Positions 5,808-9,564 of a stretch of 9,564 bases of DNA are shown piece by piece. This DNA is from Bryobacterales bacterium (lineage in GTDB: Bacteria > Acidobacteriota > Terriglobia > Bryobacterales > Bryobacteraceae), in assembly GCA_003164075.1 (NCBI GenBank), contig PLRZ01000167.1, positions 1-9,564 of the forward strand, in the 5' to 3' direction. The notes below the pieces were generated by a model. The model was not told where the DNA came from and searched no databases. It saw nothing but the letters and a program-made list of their open reading frames with translations. The position numbers and the translations under genes are program-made. The first letter of the stretch is position 1. Every line of letters begins with the position of its first letter.

Positions 5808-8144
5808 TTAATTCCGTAGCGGCTTCCCGTTCCGGAGCATGTATTCGATGCGTTGTTGCGTTTTCGGCTGGCCGCACAGGCTCAGAAATGCCTCGCGCTC
5901 CAGGTCCAGCAGATATTGCTCCGAGACGGGCTGCGGCCCCACCAACTGGCCGCCGCTCAGCACGTGGGCCAGTTTCTCGCCCACTACCGTATCGTATTCC
6001 GAGATGTAGCCGCCCTGGTGCGCCAGGTAGAGGCCCATCTTCAGCAGGGCGTACCCGGCCTCGCCTTCCACGGGGATGTCCTGCCGCGGCAATCCGGGGG
6101 CGTAGCTCGCCTCGAGGGCCAGTGCGGCGGCCTTGGCGTCGGCCACCAGGCGCTCGGAGTTCATGCTGATTCCGTCGGACGCCCGCAGCAGGCCCAGGGC
6201 GCGGGCGTGGGCCGCGCTGCCCGACATTTTGGCGTAGCCGATCAGTTCGAACGCAGCTTTGGCATTCCCCAGGCGGAGCAGCATTTCCTTCGAGCCGCCG
6301 CCGGCGGGAATCAGGCCGACCCCGACCTCTACCAGCCCCATGTAAGTTTCGGCCGAAGCCTGCGCGCGCGCGGCGTGCAGCACCACTTCGCAGCCTCCGC
6401 CCAGGGCCATTCCGAAGGGCGCGGCCACCACCGGAACGGGCGCGTATTTCAACGCCATGTTGGCCTGCTGGAAACGGCGCACGGCGGCGTCCAGTTCGTC
6501 CCACGCGGCGCTCTGCGCAGCCTCCAGGACGACCTGCAAGTTGGCCCCGGCGCTGAAATGCTCGCCCTGGTTGGCGATCACCAGGGCGCCGAATCCGCGG
6601 CTGGTCTCTTCCAGCGCGGCGCGGATCATCTGCCCGGTGTCGTCGCCCAGGATGTTCAACTTGCTGTGGAATTCCAGGCACAGCACGCCATCGCCCAGGT
6701 CCACCAGCGACGCGGCGGCATTCTTTTTCACCACTCCGCGGGCGCGCTTGAGATCGTCCAGCACCAACACGCCGGGCCGCGGCTCCAGTTCCTGCCACGC
6801 GCCGCGCTGAATGTCGAAGTAGCGCGTGCCCGGATGGCCATCGCGGTCGGCCGCTTCGTAGAACGACTGCGCTCCCGACGCCAGCATCCGCTCCACCCGC
6901 TCCGGCACCAGGCAGCCATCGCCGCGCATCCGTTCCACGGTGGGTTCCAGGCCCATGGCATCCCACAGTTCGAACGGTCCCAATTCGAAGGCGAAGCCCC
7001 AGCGCATGGCGCGATCGATCTCCACGATGCGGTCGGAGATCTCGGGCACCATTTGCATGGAGTAGATGAATAAGTCGCGGAAGAGCGGCCAGAGGAACTT
7101 ACTCACGCGGTCGTCACCCGACACCAGAGTGCGCAGACGCTCGCCCAGGTCTTCCACTCCGCGGACGGCCTCGGCGGCGGGGAACCGTACCTTGTGCGCC
7201 GGATGGTACTCCAGGCTTTTCAGATCGATGGCGTGAATCTCTTTGTCGGCGCCCTTGCCCACTCGTTTATAGAAGCCTTGCCCGCGCTTTTCGCCGAGCC
7301 ATCCGCGCTCTATCATGGCGGACATAAATTCCGGCACGGAGTAGCGATCGTGCCCCGGATCGTTGGGCGCCAGATCGTGGAGATTGCGCAGCACGTGCAC
7401 CCAAACGTCGAGCCCGATAATGTCCACCAACCGGAAACTGGCGCTGCGCGGCAGGCCGATCAGCGGACCGGTGAGAGAGTCCACTTCCTCCGCGGTGTAA
7501 TCGCCCTCGGCGGCCAGTTTGTGGACCGTGGCGCCGAAGAAGCAGCCAATGCGGTTGGCGATGAAGTTGGGGGTGTCCTTGCACGCCACCACGCCCTTGC
7601 CCAGGTGCAGGTCGCAGAAGCTGGACACCCAGTCGGCCACTTCGGGGGCGGTGCCGGCCCAGCGAATCACCTCCACCAGATGCAGGTAGCGCGGCGGATT
7701 GAAAAAGTGCGTGCCCAGAAAATGGCGGCCCAGTTCCGCGTCGAAGCCCTCCATGAGGCTGGCCAGGGGAATGCCGCTGGTGTTGGTGGAGAGAATGGTG
7801 CCGGGCCTGCGGACCGCGGCGACACGCGCCAGAAGACCGCGTTTGATCTCCGGATTCTCGGCGACGGCCTCGACAATCCACTCGCATTCGCGGAGGCGGC
7901 CCAGATCGTCCTCGAAGTTGCCGGGCGCGATCAGCTTCATGGCGGAATCGGTAAAGAAGCTCACGGGCCGCTGTTGGGCGGCGATTTCGATGCCTGCCAG
8001 GGCGGCGGCATGGCGTTTGGGCTGGCCGGGAATCACGATGTCCAGCAGGTCCACCGCGAACCCGGCGTTGGCAAAGTGGGCGGCAATGCGCGACCCCATG
8101 GTCCCGGCGCCCAGAACTCCGACACGACGAAGTGGTCTCATCAC
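5808..8144 (-). CDS. fadN: FadN-type fusion: 3-hydroxyacyl-CoA dehydrogenase plus enoyl-CoA hydratase/isomerase
   Basis: A 778-residue bifunctional beta-oxidation enzyme with the dehydrogenase first and the crotonase domain last, the order of Bacillus FadN and opposite to E. coli FadB/FadJ. The N-terminal Rossmann domain has GAGTMG (12-17). The dehydrogenase active site shows H146 in GTHFFNPP, E158 in LVEVI and N197 in NFIANRIG. A second 3HCDH C-terminal-type segment follows (about 345-450). The hydratase domain spans about 480-690 with oxyanion-loop FSAGANL (530-536), and it keeps both glutamates of active enoyl-CoA hydratases, E586 in LGGGCEVV and E606 in GLVEVGVG, spaced 20 apart as in the family. 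Start may be GTG at 8144 or ATG at 8141; neither has a Shine-Dalgarno sequence. It is the first gene of the operon with fadA, and is divergent from the membrane protein at 8208. Confidence 0.93.
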   Translation of the reverse strand: MMRPLRRVGVLGAGTMGSRIAAHFANAGFAVDLLDIVIPGQPKRHAAALAGIEIAAQQRPVSFFTDSAMKLIAPGNFEDDLGRLRECEWIVEAVAENPEIKRGLLARVAAVRRPGTILSTNTSGIPLASLMEGFDAELGRHFLGTHFFNPPRYLHLVEVIRWAGTAPEVADWVSSFCDLHLGKGVVACKDTPNFIANRIGCFFGATVHKLAAEGDYTAEEVDSLTGPLIGLPRSASFRLVDIIGLDVWVHVLRNLHDLAPNDPGHDRYSVPEFMSAMIERGWLGEKRGQGFYKRVGKGADKEIHAIDLKSLEYHPAHKVRFPAAEAVRGVEDLGERLRTLVSGDDRVSKFLWPLFRDLFIYSMQMVPEISDRIVEIDRAMRWGFAFELGPFELWDAMGLEPTVERMRGDGCLVPERVERMLASGAQSFYEAADRDGHPGTRYFDIQRGAWQELEPRPGVLVLDDLKRARGVVKKNAAASLVDLGDGVLCLEFHSKLNILGDDTGQMIRAALEETSRGFGALVIANQGEHFSAGANLQVVLEAAQSAAWDELDAAVRRFQQANMALKYAPVPVVAAPFGMALGGGCEVVLHAARAQASAETYMGLVEVGVGLIPAGGGSKEMLLRLGNAKAAFELIGYAKMSGSAAHARALGLLRASDGISMNSERLVADAKAAALALEASYAPGLPRQDIPVEGEAGYALLKMGLYLAHQGGYISEYDTVVGEKLAHVLSGGQLVGPQPVSEQYLLDLEREAFLSLCGQPKTQQRIEYMLRNGKPLRN

Positions 8145-8207
8145 TAACTAGTGTAACGTCGCGCCACGCTATGATGAACTTGTGAGCACCGGAGACGACT
8201 GGTCCGA
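8145..8207. promoter_or_regulatory. 63-bp divergent promoter region of fadN and the flippase-like gene
   Basis: For the plus-strand gene a TATGAT -10-like hexamer sits at 8170-8175, 32 bp before the start, without a clear -35. GGAG at 8191-8194 serves as ribosome binding site. For fadN a weaker TACACT -10-like hexamer (8150-8155, minus strand) lies only 5 bp before the GTG/ATG start, with TTCATC 17 bp further upstream. The small palindrome ACTAGT is at 8147-8152. No FadR- or TetR-type long operator is obvious. Confidence 0.4.
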
Positions 8208-9233
8208 ATGACTGCTGCCGCCCCGCGCCGCAAATTGCCAACCTGGGTCCCGCAGGCCATGGGCTATTGCCTTTCGGCCGTCTGTCTGGCATGGGTGCTG
8301 CACGGGCACTCATTACGCAATCTGGGACAAGACATCCGCTCGCTGAACTGGTGGTGGGTGACAGCGGCTGTGCTGTGCGATCTCCTGGTCTACGTAGTAC
8401 ACGCCTGGCGTTGGAACATATTGCTGGAGCCGGTGGCGAAACTGCGCCTGTGGCGCACGGTACAATCCGTCTACGTCGGCCTTTTCGCCAACGAAGTGCT
8501 GCCGTTGCGCGCGGGCGAACTGATTCGCTGCTACCTGCTGGCCCACTGGAGCGGCCTGAATCTTTCAGTGGTCTTCGCCTCGGCCGCGGTCGAGTGGCTG
8601 ATTGACGGCTTCTGGCTGCTGGCGGCATTTATGATCACGGCGGTCTTTGTGAAAAAGATCCCTGAGGATCTCACCGTCGCGGTCGTGCTCATAGGCGTGC
8701 TGGTTGTCGCCGGAGCCGTTGTACTGGTTTTGGTCGTGATGCACAAACAGCATGCCCACACGGTGATCCGCGAGAGCCGGTGGGCCGCCGTGCTGCGCCA
8801 CGTGGTGGAAGGCCTGCACCTGATGGGCAACCGGCGGACCTTGGTCCGGACCGCTCTCGTTAGCCTGCTGTACCTGCTGTTGCAGTATCTCACGGTGTAC
8901 GCCATGATGCGGGCGTATGTCCTGGACTACTCGTTCTGGGTGGCGGCCGGGGTTCTCACCATTGTGCGGCTGGCCACGGTTGTACCCAACGCGCCCGGCA
9001 ATATCGGTTTGTTTAATTTCGCCTGCTTCATGGCCATGAAGCTGTTCGAGTTGGGAGATAACGATGCCACCACGTTCTCGACCATTCTCTTTGGCGCCTT
9101 GACGCTACCCTTGCTGATCGGCGGCGCGGTGGCCACGGCGCTCACCGGGTCGAATATCGGGGAGTTGCACGATCATGCCAGGCGGGGCCTGGACGCGCAC
9201 AAAGCGGGCCCGCCGGCTGGTACGAACAGTTAA
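8208..9233 (+). CDS. Lysylphosphatidylglycerol synthetase TM-region / flippase-like integral membrane protein
   Basis: A 341-residue polytopic membrane protein of the LPG_synthase_TM (UPF0104) family. Hydrophobic segments lie at about 15-33, 48-66, 122-148, 155-178, 213-234, 243-260, 266-281 and 292-314. The family motifs are present: NEVLPLRAGELIR (95-107), with the conserved Arg-Ala-Gly-Glu after LP, and the VVPNAPGNIGLFNF segment (258-271) near the C-terminus. Such proteins resemble the flippase half of MprF but lack the cytoplasmic lysyl-transferase domain, so this one is unlikely to make lysyl-phosphatidylglycerol itself. Lipid or lipid-linked substrate transport is the general expectation; the substrate is unknown. 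The start ATG at 8208 has a GGAG ribosome binding site. It stands alone, transcribed away from fadN. Confidence 0.88.
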   Translation: MTAAAPRRKLPTWVPQAMGYCLSAVCLAWVLHGHSLRNLGQDIRSLNWWWVTAAVLCDLLVYVVHAWRWNILLEPVAKLRLWRTVQSVYVGLFANEVLPLRAGELIRCYLLAHWSGLNLSVVFASAAVEWLIDGFWLLAAFMITAVFVKKIPEDLTVAVVLIGVLVVAGAVVLVLVVMHKQHAHTVIRESRWAAVLRHVVEGLHLMGNRRTLVRTALVSLLYLLLQYLTVYAMMRAYVLDYSFWVAAGVLTIVRLATVVPNAPGNIGLFNFACFMAMKLFELGDNDATTFSTILFGALTLPLLIGGAVATALTGSNIGELHDHARRGLDAHKAGPPAGTNS

Positions 9234-9243
9234 CTCCCACACC

Positions 9244-9462
9244 GTCAGAGCTCCTGATGTCGTGGAATTTGCGTTGAGCCCACAGGTGGGGCAGGCGGTG
9301 CTCGCCTGCCGCCCGCGCTGCATTTGGGGCCGCTGCTCGAATAGGATCGAGCGAAGCAAAGCACCGCCTGCCCCACCCGCGAAGCTCTCGCCATCGAAAG
9401 GAATCGCTCAGCCCATTTTCCCCGCCAGGCTGAAATTGCGGGGCGACATCAGGAGTTCTGAC
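9244..9462. repeat. Nested inverted-repeat (MITE/REPIN-like) element, 219 bp
   Basis: The ends are 19-bp inverted repeats: 9244-9262 (GTCAGAGCTCCTGATGTCG) and 9444-9462 match as reverse complements at 18 of 19 positions. Concentric with them lies a perfect 17-bp inverted repeat, GTGGGGCAGGCGGTGCT at 9286-9302 and its exact complement at 9360-9376, and near the centre a 6-bp stem GCTCGA/TCGAGC (9335-9340, 9347-9352). Two alternative local hairpins also exist: GGCAGGCG/CGCCTGCC (9290-9297, 9303-9310) and CCCCGC/GCGGGG (9420-9425, 9438-9443). It carries no gene. This layout suits a non-autonomous mobile repeat or a structured RNA; no clear target-site duplication is seen. Confidence 0.6.
9364..9393. 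repeat. 30-bp direct repeat, copy 1
   Basis: Begins CCGCCTGCCCCACCCGCGAA and is identical over 30 bases to the copy at 9490-9519. Its first part overlaps the right arm of the 17-bp inverted repeat at 9360-9376. Confidence 0.8.
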
Positions 9463-9489
9463 CCGTACTTGCAGGATCTACTGGCGGCT

Positions 9490-9519
9490 CCGCCTGCCCC
9501 ACCCGCGAAGCTCTCGCCA
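9490..9519. repeat. 30-bp direct repeat, copy 2
   Basis: Exact second copy of the repeat at 9364-9393, 126 bp to the right and outside the 9244-9462 inverted-repeat element. Here it is flanked by different sequence, so it may be the edge of a second, related repeat unit that continues beyond the window. Confidence 0.8.
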
Positions 9520-9564
9520 GCCGAGCGGGTGCCCGCCACTATACGCCTTCGAGCATTTTCATCG

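Larger units (their letters stand above)
9234..9564. other. 331-bp gene-free region rich in palindromes and repeats
   Basis: No coding region is supported. The stretch holds the nested inverted-repeat element at 9244-9462, the 30-bp direct repeat at 9364-9393 and 9490-9519, and a hairpin at 9420-9443. I see no rho-independent terminator with a T-run for the preceding gene. Confidence 0.6.

Noticed and set aside
4796..6169. 457-codon open frame on the plus strand
   Set aside because: It is antisense to fadA and the end of fadN, is very rich in Arg, His, Gln and Gly, and resembles no family; it is a byproduct of GC-rich codon use on the other strand.
5853..8147. Long plus-strand open frames of 406 and 317 codons (5853-7073, 7194-8147)
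   Set aside because: Both lie antisense to fadN, whose domains and catalytic residues are clearly real in the minus frame.
5695..8628. Minus-strand frames of 423 and 453 codons overlapping fadN
   Set aside because: Out-of-frame shadows of fadN with Arg/Gly-rich composition and no family features.
9420..9443. Rho-independent terminator
   Set aside because: A CCCCGC/GCGGGG hairpin is present but no T-run follows on either strand.
9364..9519. CRISPR array
   Set aside because: Only two copies of the 30-bp repeat, with 96 bp between them, and one copy belongs to an inverted-repeat element; no cas genes.

Overview
The window looks like chromosomal DNA from a GC-rich, probably soil-type bacterium. 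An Acidobacteriota (Solibacter/Bryobacter-like) origin would fit the family mix and the short palindromic intergenic repeats, but this is an impression, not a demonstration. No rRNA, tRNA, CRISPR array, transposase or integrase is visible.

Left part (1-4610) is an accessory island dominated by small two-gene toxin-antitoxin (TA) type modules. In order: a 162-bp fragment duplicated from the thiolase gene that lies 5.5 kb to the right (24-185); an MNT nucleotidyltransferase/HepT pair on the minus strand (314-986); 451 bp with no gene; a DUF4160/DUF2442 pair on the plus strand (1438-1975); a deletion-fused relic of a hicB-hicA pair (about 2022-2120); an intact hicB-hicA pair (2206-2639); an unrecognised two-helix membrane protein (2757-3815); and, convergent to it, a DUF433/DUF5615 (PIN-like) pair on the minus strand (3916-4610) with its own consensus-like promoter.

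Middle part (4661-8144, minus strand) is a compact two-gene beta-oxidation operon. A FadN-type fusion protein (3-hydroxyacyl-CoA dehydrogenase plus enoyl-CoA hydratase/isomerase) is followed after 10 bp by a FadA-type thiolase. Together they cover hydration, dehydrogenation and thiolytic cleavage of fatty acyl-CoA; no acyl-CoA dehydrogenase is seen here. The DUF433/DUF5615 pair sits 50 bp downstream of the thiolase on the same strand.

Right part (8208-9564): divergent from fadN, across a 63-bp intergenic region, is a multi-pass membrane protein of the lysylphosphatidylglycerol synthetase/flippase-like family. It is followed by 331 bp of non-coding DNA holding a nested inverted-repeat (MITE-like) element and a 30-bp direct repeat.

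The most notable observations are the cluster of four unrelated TA-type modules between two copies of thiolase sequence, the hicBA relic formed by in-frame internal deletion, the promoter/operator architecture of the DUF433 module, the HepT variant that lacks the canonical HEPN arginine, and the nested palindromic element at the right end.
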